Assembly: GCA_015501585.1 (NCBI GenBank)
Contig: JADNRY010000213.1
Location: 1 to 64,000, forward strand
DNA from: Rhodocollybia butyracea
Taxonomy: Eukaryota > Basidiomycota > Agaricomycetes > Agaricales > Omphalotaceae
Reading direction: 5' to 3'
Length of the DNA stretch: 64,000 nt
The position numbers were made by a program, and so were the translations under genes. This document shows positions 49,234 through 61,134 of the stretch, one piece after another; position 1 is the stretch's first letter, and each line of letters begins with the position of its first letter. The notes below the pieces were generated by a model. The model did not search any database and was not told the origin of the DNA. It saw nothing but the letters and a program-made list of their open reading frames with translations.

Positions 49234-52200
49234 GTTTCGATGATCTGATCACTGATCGGGGAGAGGTTGCATTACAAATAAGCCTTGATAAACAAGGCAA
49301 CTTTACAATTGATGGCTATAAAAAACCTGATACTAACAAAGGATTTTCTAAAAATGAGTTGGCAGAAATATACACTATGGCTGCTATGCCATGTATAGAA
49401 CAGGATCATCCGGAAGCTGCAGATATCTTAAAGCTGTATGTAAATCAGCAAAAAGACAGCTATGGAAAATCTGTATATTGTACTTGGAGAGAGAATATAC
49501 CAGAATCTAGTTTATATTCTTCAGCTTCGAACTCTGAAGAAACTAGTGACAGGAATATCAATTCAAATATCAATATACATCCAATGTCTCATGAGCCTAA
49601 AGACTCCAAAAGGAGTCTGAAGAGAATATTGAAACTGGAAAAACATGAGAAGGGCACAGAAGAGTGGAAACGCTCTCAGGCATTACCTAAATATCCCAAA
49701 TTTGAAAAGGATAATCTAGGAAATACAAAATATGAGATGGTTAAAGTCTATGGTTCTCGGAAATACAAACCTGTTGCAGTGAAAGTTAGACCAATAAAAA
49801 CATCTTTACCTGAAGAGTACAGGGTTCGGAGAGAGATAACTGGTGATCCATTAAAAGACATGCCAGTTCTACCTACTCACCCTCCAAAGTTTACTCCAGG
49901 ACAGAGGTATACAGAGGAGAGGAAAGAAATCATAGATAAAAATCATAATGAAGATTTCTTATGGGAACAAGAAATGGACTTGATTCATCATTTAATGAAG
50001 GAGCATGAGGATGGATTTGCCTGGGAACCATCTGAAGGTGGAACCTTGCGAGAAGACATGTTTCCTCCAGTCAAATTTCCAGTAATACCTCATGAACCTT
50101 GGGTGGAAAGAAATATACCTATACCACCTGGCATCTTTCAAGAAGTATGTGAAATAATCAGAAGTAAAATAGATGCTGGTGTATATGAACCTTCAAGTGC
50201 ATCTTACAGATCAAAATGGTTTTGTGTGCTCAAAAAGGATGGAAAGAGTTTGAGAATTGTTCATTCTCTAGAACCCTTGAATGGAGTTACTATTCAATAC
50301 TCTGGAGTTCCACCAGCTACAGCAGATGTAGCAAGGGACTTTGCAGGCAAAGCTTGTGAAGGTACACTTGATGTATATGTTGGATATGATGAAAGAAATA
50401 TTGCAATTGGATCCAGGGACTTGACAACTTTTCAAACACCCTATGGACCCTATAGACTAGTTAAACTACCAATGGGCTGGACAAATTCAGTACCCATATT
50501 CCATGATGACATGACCACAATCTATAGAGATGAGATACCCCACATTACCAGGCCATATGTTGATGATATTCCCATAAAGGGACCAGAATCTAGATATGAA
50601 CAACCAGATGGTACCTTTGAAACCATTCCTGAAAACCCTGGAATTCGTAGATTTGTATGGGAACATATGCAAAATATGAATAGGATCATACAGAGATTCA
50701 AGTATGTTGGTGGTACATTCTCAGGGAAAAAGGCATATATATGTTGTAAAGAAACGATGGTAGTTGGACACAAATGCTCATATGAGGGCAGGAAACCAGA
50801 TGATAAGACAGTAGATGTCATTCTCTCCTGGCCCTCCTGTAAGGACAAAAGTGAGGTTCGGGCATTTCTAGGAACAGCTGGACAGCTAAGGATGTTCATT
50901 AAAAACTACGCTAAGAAAGCTGCACCATTAATAGAACTTACCCGGAATATTCCATTTGACTGGGGACCAGAGCAAGATAATGCTATGGACATTATAAAAG
51001 ATGGCATTAAAAATGCACCTTGCTTAAGGCCAATGAACTATAACTGGGATGTAAATCTAGTTGTTGATACTTCATACAAATCAGTTGGGTGGTACTTGTA
51101 TCAACTAGATCCTGATGATCCAAAGCAGAAGTTTTATAATTACTTTGGATCAATGACGCTGAATGAGCGAGAAGCTAGATTTTCACAATCTAAAAGAGAA
51201 TTCTATGGATTAAAGTTAGCACTAGAGGCTAGCTATTATCAAGTCTATGGTTGTAGAAGACTCACTGTTGTCACTGATGCCAGCTACATCAAGGGTATGA
51301 TGACTAATCCAAGTTGCGGTCCTAATGCTACAATCAATCGTTGGATTGAAGATGTGAGAAAATATCATTTCAAACTAATACATTTGAAAGGAGCATTTAA
51401 TGAACTAGCAGATGGATTATCTAGAATTACACCTGGCGGTTATCAAACACCAAGAAGGATTATTGACTCAGACAACTATATTGATGAGGATGATGGTTTG
51501 CCAATAGAATTTGCTATGGGTGAAGGTGAAACAGAAGTACCTTATGACTTTGAGGATTTCAAAGATAAAATAGACTCCAGGACAGGATTTTACCAAGATA
51601 TGGCAATCTGTGCTGAGGACTTTGAGGATGATATTCAGGAAGAATTGGATGAGGAACAAAGGTTTCAGTACCAAAGGGAACAAATAAGAAAAGAACACTC
51701 AGAGATGGTCTCTCAGTTCCATCAAAATCTTATAATACCTGAAAATCTAGTATATCCAGAGAATAATGAGGAATGGAAACATGAACATCCATATAGTGAG
51801 GAACATAGGGCCATCCACGGGCAAAACCTAGATAATATGATTCCTAATATAATAAGCTAGTTTAAGGATCCCAATTCTACTGTAATCAGGGATTTACCAC
51901 AGAAAGTGAGACAAGCATTTCAAAAACAAGCAAACAAGTTCTTTGTAGATGAACAAGGGCGTTTGTATAGAAGAAATAATGAAGTTGGAGGAATGCACAA
52001 ACTTTTTGTAGCTAAAGATAATAGAATGTACATGTTACATTCTTCCCATGATCATTTAGGTCATAAGGGTGTCTATGCTACTAGGTCTGTAATTGAGAAA
52101 AGATTCTGGTGGCCAGATTTAGATGGCGATGTGGCTTGGTTTGTTAAAACCTGTCAACCTTGTCAAAATCGCCAGATGAGACTGATAAAGGCCCCACCAA

Positions 52201-53411
52201 CTCTAACTCATACACCATCATTATTCCAAAAGATTCATGTTGATACAATGAAAATGACACCTGGCAGCAATGGCTGTAAGCACATTGTACATGGTAGATG
52301 TGCATTATCATCATGGTCTGAGGCCCGACCATTAAGATCTGAAAATCAGAAAACACTCTCAGAGTGGTTCTTTGAAGATATTATTTGCCGGTGGGGTTGC
52401 CCTGAAGAAGTTGTTACAGACAATGCCACTGTCATGAGAAGCATGTTGGATTTTCTAGAAACCAAATATGGAATTAGGGGAATTTGTATCTCAGCATACA
52501 ATTCACAAGGCAATGGGAAAATTGAAAGAGCACATCTTGATTTGCGTCAAGCACTAGTAAAAGCTACAAGTGGCGACTTGGGAAAATGGTGGTGGTTTCT
52601 TAAACCTGTCTTATGGGCTGATCAAATAACAGCAAGGCGTGGTTTTGGTTGTTCACCCTATTTTCTAGTAACTGGTGCTGAACCCATTCTTCCATTGGAC
52701 ATTATTGAATCAACATGGCTAGTAAAAACTCCAGATAGGATTCTCTCTACTGGTGAGCTGCTAGGCTATCGTGCACAAGCACTGGCTAAACATCGTACAC
52801 ATGTTATGGACATGATGGAAAGAGTTGATGAAAATAAACGCCGTGAACTTAGAAAGTTTGAGCAAGAATTTGAGCATGTCATCAAAGACTATGACTTCAC
52901 ACCTGGAACACTTGTCCAGGTAAAGCATTCTCAGATTGAGAGTAGTCTTGATAGCAAAAATTATCCTAGATACAGAGGACCCATGGTGGTGATCCGGTGT
53001 ACTAGAGGAGGGTCTTATGTCATAGCTGAACTGGATGGTACAGTTCTGAAAGGAAAGGTTGGAGCATTCCAAGTGTTACCACACTTTGCTCGTTATGAAC
53101 CAATCAAATTACCTCAGAACATCCATGATCTTATAGATTTAACCAGTGAACAACTTGAAAAGATGGTAAATGAGCCTGAGGATGGACCTCTAGAGAAGGG
53201 TAGAGATTATGTATTTGACTCAATCCCAAATCTTAGATTGCCTGAAGATGATGCTGCAGAAGAGTGGATGTCAGAATCAGAAATGAGTGATGACAATCTA
53301 GAAAATAGTGGTTTCATAGATAACTCTGGAGATGATGCATTACATATAACAGGTGATCTAGAAAAAGGCTCAACAGCTAGACAGACCAGAAGTCATACAA
53401 GAAATAGATAG
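49231..53411 (+). pseudogene. pol: Pol: reverse transcriptase, RNase H and integrase, one in-frame TAG
   Basis: A single frame from the frameshift site to 53411, broken only by TAG at 51858-51860 between RNase H and integrase. RT: VLKKDGKSLRIVHSLEPLN, LDVYVGYDERNIA, then the YVDD catalytic box (RPYVDDIPIKG) near 50558. RNase H: VVDTSYKSVGWYLYQ, KREFYGLKLALEA, VVTDASYIKGM. Integrase: HHCC (HDHLGHKG, then CQPCQ), the D,D,E core IHVDTMKM, VTDNATV, NSQGNGKIERAH, and a C-terminal PRYRGPMVVI segment. Domain order RT-RH-IN is Ty3/Gypsy. The TAG is one C-to-T step from CAG; it may inactivate integrase or be read through. Confidence 0.88.
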
Positions 53412-53525
53412 ACTAGAGTTGAATCTAGATAAAAGTCAAGAAGCAAAATCTAGACTATAGAAATCAAGACTAGACAAAATAGAATTTTGGTAGAATCATA
53501 AACAACATGTAGCCAGAATATCAAA

Positions 53526-55130
53526 CTAGATAGTACTACTAGAGGCTACAGGAATAGAGGCGGATTGGTCTTTATTAAGTTTGAGACCCCTGTCAAACAT
53601 AACAGCATTGGTGGAAGTGTATAAATTCCAGGCAGTTTTGGCAGCTTGAATATCATAGTATGCCATAGAGCGGTGATGAATCCAGTCCAATCTATGTCTG
53701 TTATTCAGGGATCTAATAACTCCACTGTCAAGCTCTTTGTAGTCAGGTTCTGGATAACCAGCAATCATGCTGATCTCAGTAGTAAGACGGTCATCCTTGG
53801 CATCTTTGGCCTCATCTAGAAAAGCAGACTATAGTCAGTTTCTAGTAGAGATAAAGTCAAAACACAAGGGACAAATATGAAAAGTGTTGGACAAAGGAGA
53901 GTAGTGATACCAGATTATATACCTAGGCATCTACACTTTCTTGCAGACACAGAGTGGTCATGGTCATTTACTAGATTTTGCAACCAGGTTTGACCGCGCC
54001 AACAGTCTGCTTCCCAATAATAACCAAGATGATCTAGAAATTGATCATATCTTCCTTGGAAATCATGGGAAAACACAAGAGACTCATACAAGAGCATAAT
54101 CTCTGACTGAGTATGAGGACAATAAAATATCTCACCCTCAGTCTCAGGTCTCCACAAGACTCTAGAGTCTTCAGTGTAGCAAGGTCTCTTGAAAGGAGAG
54201 GAATAAGGGACAGAACACTCAGTATTAGAAGTAGCACCCTTTAGGATATAGGTGTTAGCTCTGTGATAGACAAGAGACCTGACATCCATTCCTGGAACAT
54301 CAGAGTACTGTATTCTCACCGTAGTCAACCGGCCAGTCTGATCCTAGATTTTGAACATTAAAAATATAGAATCAGATTGTGAAAAAAATCGGCTAACTGA
54401 CAGTGACAACAGCACCCTTGGTGGAAACCTTATTGAATTTGAGGCTACCCAGAGCAGCAGCTTTGGTGGTCCCATCTTTCATCTAGAAACAGGTTGATAT
54501 ATATCAGAAATCTAGAAGCTAAAAGAGTTTTTTTTCAAAAAGCTTACAGGTGTATCTGTGTCACTAGTTTTGGGGATAGCTGGCGTGACATCTTCCTCTA
54601 CTTCAGATTCATCTGAGTCAACCATTTCCTTGGACTTGGACTCTTTCTAGAAAATGAAATTAAGAGTTAGAGACAGCAAGTTTAATCTAGAAGGAAGGAT
54701 AACATACCTTTTTGGCCTTGACAGGTTTAACAGCACTGTACTTGGCCCTAAGAGTGCCCAAATGGACATAGAAATCCGATGCCTTGTGGAAGCTGTTGAT
54801 TTTGGCCATTTCTGGCATGTCCTGGACACTTTTGAGATGGACAACAGCTTCACCATAAGCATTGAAAAGGGTGTCATTGGTAGCAACCTGCTTTGGTTGC
54901 ATTGGCTCAGTCTAGAAAAATGCACAATAAACCAATGAGCAACAAGGAAAATCTAGATTTTGCTCAAACTAGTGATGGCTTACCAGAAAGTCACCCACAG
55001 ATATAGCACACTCATAGATCATCTTTTTAGTCCCATCTTCTTTGATATTATAGTCAAGGTTGCGGCGCTTCTTGGTCAAAGTACTAAGGAAAACTTCAAC
55101 CTGAGATTGATCCATTTTGGAAATAGCCAT
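53526..55130 (-). CDS. Antisense spliced gene 2 inside the Gypsy-like element
   Basis: The ATG at 55130 (MAISKMDQSQVEVFLSTL) follows a TATA box at 55215-55222. At least six exons are separated by short introns whose 3' ends read TTCTAG. Recognisable coding pieces: DFYVHLGTLRAKY (near 54760), an acidic KEMVDSDESEVEEDV stretch, MKDGTTKAAALGSLKFNK, RIQYSDVPGMDVRSLVYHRA (54250), RGQTWLQNLVNDH, and the last exon with RHRLDWIHHRSMAYYDIQAA ending at 53526. No known domain found. It is encoded opposite to pol, between pol and the 3' LTR, so it is not an env. Role unknown; it could be an RNA- or host-directed accessory protein. Confidence 0.65.
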
Positions 55131-55214
55131 GAAAGAGAGAGGAGTGCTGGAAAGAACTGGTAAACAGTGTAAAAGATCGAGTATGTGATGGGCTTTAATC
55201 AAAATACCCTCTGA

Positions 55215-55222
55215 CTTTTATA
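55215..55222 (-). promoter_or_regulatory. TATA box of antisense gene 2
   Basis: TATAAAAG on the minus strand, 85 bp before the ATG at 55130. Confidence 0.5.
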
Positions 55223-55580
55223 CTTTCCTGAACATAGTTCAGGGTAGGTCTAACCTGGGAAATGACTCGGTACACTCTTGTCAAAAGCTGTGTTTCATAT
55301 TGGAAATGACTAAAGTCAACTGAGGACAGTTGTTATTTTATTTTCGGGGAGAGGCAGTGCAAACTGCTTACTGACCAGTTCTGAAATCATGACTGATCAA
55401 AGTTGCAAAAACTAGATTTTGTGTACTACTTGTAAAAATAGACAGGTTGATGCAAAATATAGAATAAGAGTGGTGGAAAAATCTAGAATTTAAATTCATT
55501 CCCAGAAATAGGAGGACAAAATCTAGATTAAATACAGAAGTTGCCAAAAAAAAAAAAGCTTATTTTAGTAAAATCTAGAA

Positions 55581-57374
55581 TCAGTTGTTGGAACTACTAG
55601 AAGTGGTGGTAGCGGGCATAGAGATATCCCAGCCCAGCACCTTAGCAAGCTGCATTACTTGATCAGAACCTGCTGTAAACTCAGGATCTTCGTCTTCAAG
55701 ATACTTAAGGATTAGCCTTGGATCATGCATGGTACCCATCAGCTCTGTTTGAGCAATAACTAGGGACTTTCCAATAGCATGAGCAGTCTTCTCAGCTTGA
55801 ATATAGGTCTGGACAGAGCTATCATAAGCAGAGTGAAGATCCAAAAGGTTCTTGAGCTTCTCTGCCATCACTATGGTGGGAATTAGCAAAAACTAGAAAG
55901 TGATTGAATAATGGACATACCTTCCTTGGACTGATTTCCAAGCTCATGAGCAAACTTAAGAGATTTGCCAAATGCTGGTTGGTCAATGGGAAGTTCAAAT
56001 GAACAGGACTGGTTGCCTTTAATGCACCTATTACATTTGGCACCATCACCTGTAGATTGACAGACATCAAGTGTTAACTTGGAGGAAAGACAACGAGTAC
56101 AGGGCACACGCATGTGCACCTAGCAACCAACCACCAAGGTCAGTATCTAGACCTCAGATTCTAGAAAATAAGCATACCGCAGCCAGAGAACGGTTTACTT
56201 TGACTAAATTGTCAAAAGTGAATGTTTCTGTAGAATCAGGATGCTTGAAGACAAAATCTAGAAAGATGAATTAAAGCTGGTTAAACACACAGGGGAAGAA
56301 GCAAAGCTCACCCTTTGTGGATTTATTGTCATGTTTGGTAGCACGGATGATAGGTAAACCACGGCCCTAGAAGGCAAATAAGGATAGAGTACTAGCCATG
56401 AGGGAAGAAAATACCCGAGTTCCTGTCTTCTCAGCTTCAATAGGAGCAGCAGTAGCGGGAACTGGCAAAGGCATGTACTGAGCTGCTTTGGCAGGATCCA
56501 ACTTGGATAGCTGAACACTGTGCAAAGTCTTAGGCTTTTTGACAGTCTAAAAATAGCAGGGTCAGATTCTAGAAAAACAATAAAAGAGAATGTTAAGCAA
56601 AGCATACCTTGTTAAGGTTAGGCTCAGCTACAGATGCTGTACCAGATGGTTCTATGTCTGAGGAGGCACGACCCCTCTTCTATGTATGGGAATGAGGTCA
56701 AATTCTAGAAATTGTGTTTGAATATGACTTACAGTTCTGGGTGAGAAGTTAAGAAGACCTTCAGACATAGGATAGTCCCAACCAGGAATCTTAGGGTCAG
56801 GAAGCTTGTCCTCTAGATCCCAGAGCTAGACAATAGGTCCAATATGAAAAATGGATAGAGAACTTAAAAAGAAAAACACCTACAATGCTAGGGAGATTCA
56901 AGAAATAGGTCTTCTCTATAAACCAATCACACTGGCATTGAGCAAGGAAGTCTGGGTTCACAAGCTCAAAGACTCGAACTGTGAACATCTGGAAGGATCT
57001 CCAGAACTCAAGAGCATAAGATGGAACTTCAAGCTTCATGGCCTTGACTATAACCCGGAACTGAATCTAGAATAAAGTGTTGAGAAACACAAAATCTAGA
57101 AAATAAGATGAAAAGATACCAGGTCACTAAGACAAGCATCAAACTCATCCGAAAACTGTACAGAGTCAGTGGATAAAACCAAAGAGGAGTTCCAGCTTTC
57201 AAGCTTGTAAAGAGGACCAAGCTTGGCTCTGACCCGGTGAAGGAGCTCATAGAGTGTTTGACAAGAGCTAGGAGGAATGGCGCTAGTCAGTCGGTTATAA
57301 GTGTTGGCAATGTCCATAGCCAAAGAATTGGAAGATGTGGCAGAGTTCAAATCTGAAGATATGGCAGAGGACAT
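55581..57374 (-). CDS. Antisense spliced gene 1 with Zn-cluster-like motif
   Basis: The ATG at 57374 (MSSAISSDLNSATSSNSLAM) opens exon 1 with TLYELLHRVRAKLGPLYKLE. Then come EFWRSFQMFTVRVFELVNPD with an Aro-rich CQCDWFIEKTYF, a linker (LPDPKIPGWDYPMSEGLL), a basic KRGRASSD piece, PKTLHSVQLSKLDPAKAA, and an exon near 56010-56110 with six cysteines spaced C-x2-C-x9-C-x8-C-x2-C-x6-C (PCTRC to QSCSF). The last exon (AEKLKNLLDLHSAYD) is helical and ends at 55581. The Cys spacing resembles a Zn(II)2Cys6 cluster of fungal regulators, with a longer first loop. Introns end TTCTAG. It could bind nucleic acid; function unproven. Confidence 0.62.
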
Positions 57375-57740
57375 GAAAAATAAAAGTGGGGAATTTAACG
57401 ACCAATCTCTAGAATATATAGAGTTGTGGCATAATTCAAAAAGTCATGTCACTAGGTCTGACATCAAGTGTCAAACAAAATTAAAAGAGTTGCGGCGCTG
57501 CATTTTGAATGCATATCAAAGCAAAATTGAATGGGAACTTACCGGATCATGAGACAGATAGAATGCAATCTTGTACTATGATTACAATCTAGACTAATAG
57601 CATAAAGTGATGTTCTCGGAACTCACCGACACTTTGTGAACTTGTAATAAAAATCAAAATGGCCATCAAACCCAAAAGCCAAGAAGCATAGTAAAAAGGC
57701 TATTGGTACTACTATGACCGGGGACGGTCAGATCTTTTAG

Positions 57741-57750
57741 TTTGGGGGAG
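57741..57750 (+). promoter_or_regulatory. Polypurine tract
   Basis: TTTGGGGGAG directly before the 3' LTR, the expected plus-strand priming site. Confidence 0.7.
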
Positions 57751-57751
57751 A

Positions 57752-58986
57752 TAATACGCCGGTTTTCTGGCAAGGCCTGTATAATCTAGATATTGCTATG
57801 TTAGGCTTATCTGCATTGTACATTGTATACTAAGGGCTATAGTGAGTCCCGCACTGTTAGCCAAAGCTGATAGGAAGTCTATTGTACCCACTGAGTTGCA
57901 TTTTGGATGGTATAAGCATTTGCCACATTCTGTACTCAAACCCAAGTCCTATGCGAGTGGACATAAAACTAGGAAATACTAGTGATCACTCAATATGAGG
58001 CTAGACTTACTTGATGCATACTCAAGGGAACTGCATTCACACACAAGTTCACAAGTGGAGGTGTTAGTTCAACAGAGACATACTTGGCTATTTGCTAGAT
58101 AATGTTCATGGACATAAATGATTGGCTTATATATATATCATTTCAGTCAGCATAAAGTCTGCTGAATCATACAACATCTGAAAGGCTTACTGATCATACT
58201 TGAAATGATGACTGATACATTTCAAGTGATTTAAATCAACAAACATGATTACTCATATACCCTATACCCACTTACTAAGGCTACTTTCATTACTCATCTC
58301 AGTTTCTCCTGCTTACTGTACACATGTATCCATTTATGGTAATACCCCGAAAATGTATAAAAGGGATCACCACTTGAGGTGCATCCCCAGGTTTTGACTC
58401 CCAGTTGATCCTCACAGACTTAGTAACCTCGTTGTGTTTGCCCTGAAGAACACTCTATTCTTAGTGACACTGTGTAACTATTACACAGCAAGCTGAATCT
58501 AGTTTACAGTTCTCTCTGCTCAGTACATCAGTGGTTCTAAATCTAGAAACCCCATTGGCCCACTTCTCTATTGTGAGAGTGTGAATTGTGACAAGTCATA
58601 TTGTTGACTTATTGTTTGGACATTTGGTCCCATTGTTGAAAGGCGCTTGGCCTATTGTTTGGACGCTTGGTCCCATTGTTTGGACATTTGGTCCCATTGT
58701 TGAAAGGCGCTTGGCCTATTGTTTGGACGCTTGGTCCCATTGTTTGGACATTTGGTCCCATTGTTGGAATTGGCACTTGGCCCTTCTTTGTTTTAAGAAG
58801 TAAATCTAGAAACAACCCTACACTTAGTACATACTTTGTGGAAAGAAGGTCCCCCTTCTCTAAAAAGCTTGGTCAATACAATTCACGGAGGAATCCTTGA
58901 CAACTCTTAGTAAAAACTCGCACAACTAAAAACGTGCTGATAAGACAGTTGTTCATTACAACAGTTGAACCAGTACAGACGTAATA
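57752..58986 (+). repeat. 3' LTR of the Gypsy-like element
   Basis: 1235 bp, equal to the 5' LTR plus one extra 64-bp tandem unit (near 58640-58703) containing TTGGACGCTTGGTCCC. Confidence 0.88.
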
Positions 58987-59935
58987 CCGGGGCGATGGAT
59001 ATGGTAGTAGGAACTACCGGAAGGGTACCGTGTTGCGGTCCCATACTGGAATGATTTCCAGTAGTGTTTGGTACAACTACTGGAGGTGTAATAATATTGG
59101 GTACCATTGGCGCCCTTGCAGTAGGGAAGTACATTGTACTTTCCTGTGGTAGTATTGCTACTACCTGATTGAAGTTACAAGGTAACTTCGGTTCACTTTT
59201 AATGTTCACTGCGCTTTGTGGTGAGCAAGATTTGGTCACCAGTAATGGCCTGGGACCTCGCAGTGTCAGAGATGCTGCCTCCGCATTGGGACTCTGTCTC
59301 ATGCGGGATGTGTAGATGGGTGTCGGTATAGTTACTGACACTGGTGCGTATTCCTGTCGGAATACAGGAACATGACGGGGTGACTTGGTCATCCCTTGTG
59401 AATACTGTTCGTCCAACAGTGATTGTTGGACTGACGGTGCCTTGGGCACAGTCTCACGCCATTGGCGTACCAAGTTGTTTGCCTCGGTAGGAACAGATGG
59501 TGCTGCATTGTGCAATACCAGCGGTGTGACGGCAGGCCGTCTCGGTGTGGGTGCAGCAATAGTGATTCTATTGCTGTTTCTCGATGAAGAAGATCTTTCT
59601 TCATTAGATCGGATGCTAGATGCATCCCATTTCTCAGTTATATTGAGAATACGATTGAGTACTTGCGTACTCTTGTCGAGTGATGCCGCTACATCTCGTA
59701 GCGCAGAAGAAATCTCACTTAAACCCTCTCGGGTCGGCCGTTTCTTATGAATAGTCATATACTGTTCATTAGGTGGACTTTTGTCCTGCCTGTAGTGCCG
59801 TCCTTCAGATGCACGCACGGAATGAGTCGCTGATGCGACTGAATAGATTGATTGTGGTGACACGTCACCACGAATGGAAGGTGCGCGATCGCGCACGCTC
59901 CGATATGACTTCTCTGATTGATTTCGAGAGGTCAT
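58987..59935 (-). pseudogene. N-terminal Gag-like ORF of an older LTR element
   Basis: The ATG at 59935 (MTSRNQSEKSYRSVRDRAPS) starts a Ser/Arg/Pro-rich frame with a helical segment (GLSEISSALRDVAASLDKST), open for about 316 codons until the younger element cuts it at 58986. It begins about 170 bp inside the minus-strand 5' LTR (60104-60356), where gag is expected. No zinc knuckle or pol is present; the rest is lost or displaced beyond 44878. Confidence 0.55.
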
Positions 59936-60103
59936 TGAGACAGCAAATGATATAGCGGGACGGAAAAATGGAGCAGGTTTGTATAGATTGTGTAGCGAGT
60001 TGGAATAATGGTTGTTATACTTGGTAGTATAACTGGTTTTAGCTTGTTAAACTAATAGCTTTGTGTTATTCACACAATAGTAATTTTTTGATGTTCAAAA
60101 AAG

Positions 60104-60356
60104 TATAACGCGCCCTATGGGCAAAGTCCTTAAGAACACCGGTGAACACGACAAATAGGATACTATTGTGTGTACGACGGTGTAAAAGACTAACTAGACT
60201 CTTAAGTAATTGTACGATACTTATAGTAACGGATTTATTATATAATTAATAATAAATAGAAAGATAAGATAGACTGTTTGGTCTATCGGCGGTGTCTAGG
60301 ATGACCGTATCGCCGGATACGGTCAGTGGTGATTATGGAGAGGCGGAGGCGTTACA
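60104..60356 (-). mobile_element. LTR of the older element (same family as 1101-1353)
   Basis: 253 bp, about 95 percent similar to the solo LTR. Read on the minus strand it starts TGTAACGC; the inner end reads TATA instead of TACA. No 5-bp duplication is found at its ends, as expected for one LTR of a disrupted element. Orientation is inferred from the adjacent gag-like ORF. Confidence 0.75.
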
Positions 60357-61134
60357 AGTTCTCAATTGTATATCTACAGTATGATCTTTCTGAACATATA
60401 AGAAAAATATGAGGAAACCTGTCCCATACACTATCTCCATCCAAACGGAGACAATGTAGATTTTTGGGTTCGGAAAGTGCATTGAAGATCGGATTCAACG
60501 CAAAGTCCCCAGAAAGATGATTAAGATTAAAAGAGCAGCAGGGAGACAACAATCTGTGTTCCATTTGAGTTCCTTCAGCTGAGAGGAAGAACAAAGGAAT
60601 ATCTCTCTTATCTGCCTTATGTTTTGAAAGTGCTGCCCGTTCAACCTCAAAATGCACCATCTTGAGTGATGAGAAAAATTCGGATGGAAGACCAAGGAGG
60701 GAGTCAAATAACGAGGCATGTTCCAGTGGAAGAATGTAGGTCAGGTGGTTAGGATGGCTGGATAGTCTCAAGGCGAATGATTTCCAGTGATAAATGTGAG
60801 GTCACATAAGGTTGATTATGTCTTCTATAATGGTTGTCAAAAAACACGCGTCATCCCAAGTAGAGCAACCTCTGTTGTTGATATAAAGAGTGGGGGGTAG
60901 CGGCCCAAAATGCTCCAGCCATTGGGAAATGCTGTAGTGCAGGAGAATGATAATAATACTAGACCAGAAGTCTGGGAAAGAGAAGGCAAATCTTCGCCAA
61001 TAGCTACTACACACTTGACTCAGAACAAGTGGGGGAAGAGGGTAGTATGGAGCGGGTGGATCCAATGCGTTCAAGGGATGTGTCCATGTCTCGTACAGTA
61101 GACATAACATGAACACCTCTTGAAGGAGTTCCAA
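60357..61134 (-). pseudogene. F-box-like protein gene fragment
   Basis: A minus-strand frame starting upstream of 61134 with LELLQEVFMLCL (F-box first helix), WTHPLNALDPPAP, VLSQVCSSYWRRFAFSFPDFWSSI and WLEHFGPLPPTLYI, the standard F-box head of Agaricomycete F-box/LRR-type proteins. A TGA at 60802-60804 breaks it in frame; the frame then continues (HWKSFALRLSSHP, FDSLLGLPSEFFSSLK, LHCLRL) until the LTR at 60356 cuts it. The F-box would link a target to an SCF ubiquitin ligase. There is no complete gene here. Confidence 0.6.

Larger units (their letters stand above)
44878..58986 (+). mobile_element. 14.1-kb Ty3/Gypsy-like retrotransposon with antisense genes
   Basis: LTRs of 1171 and 1235 bp start TAATACG and end (C/T)GTAATA. 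They look identical base for base, apart from one terminal C/T difference and one extra 64-bp tandem unit in the 3' copy. Inside: primer-binding site, gag, protease, reverse transcriptase/RNase H and integrase in the Ty3/Gypsy order, then 4.3 kb with two minus-strand spliced genes, then a purine tract. Flanks are ACCGC and ACCGG, an imperfect 5-bp duplication. The near-identical LTRs show a recent insertion. It lies in the minus-strand gag of an older element. Confidence 0.9.

Noticed and set aside
53411..57751. Possible envelope gene downstream of pol
   Set aside because: No sense-strand ORF with signal peptide or transmembrane segment; the coding content is antisense.
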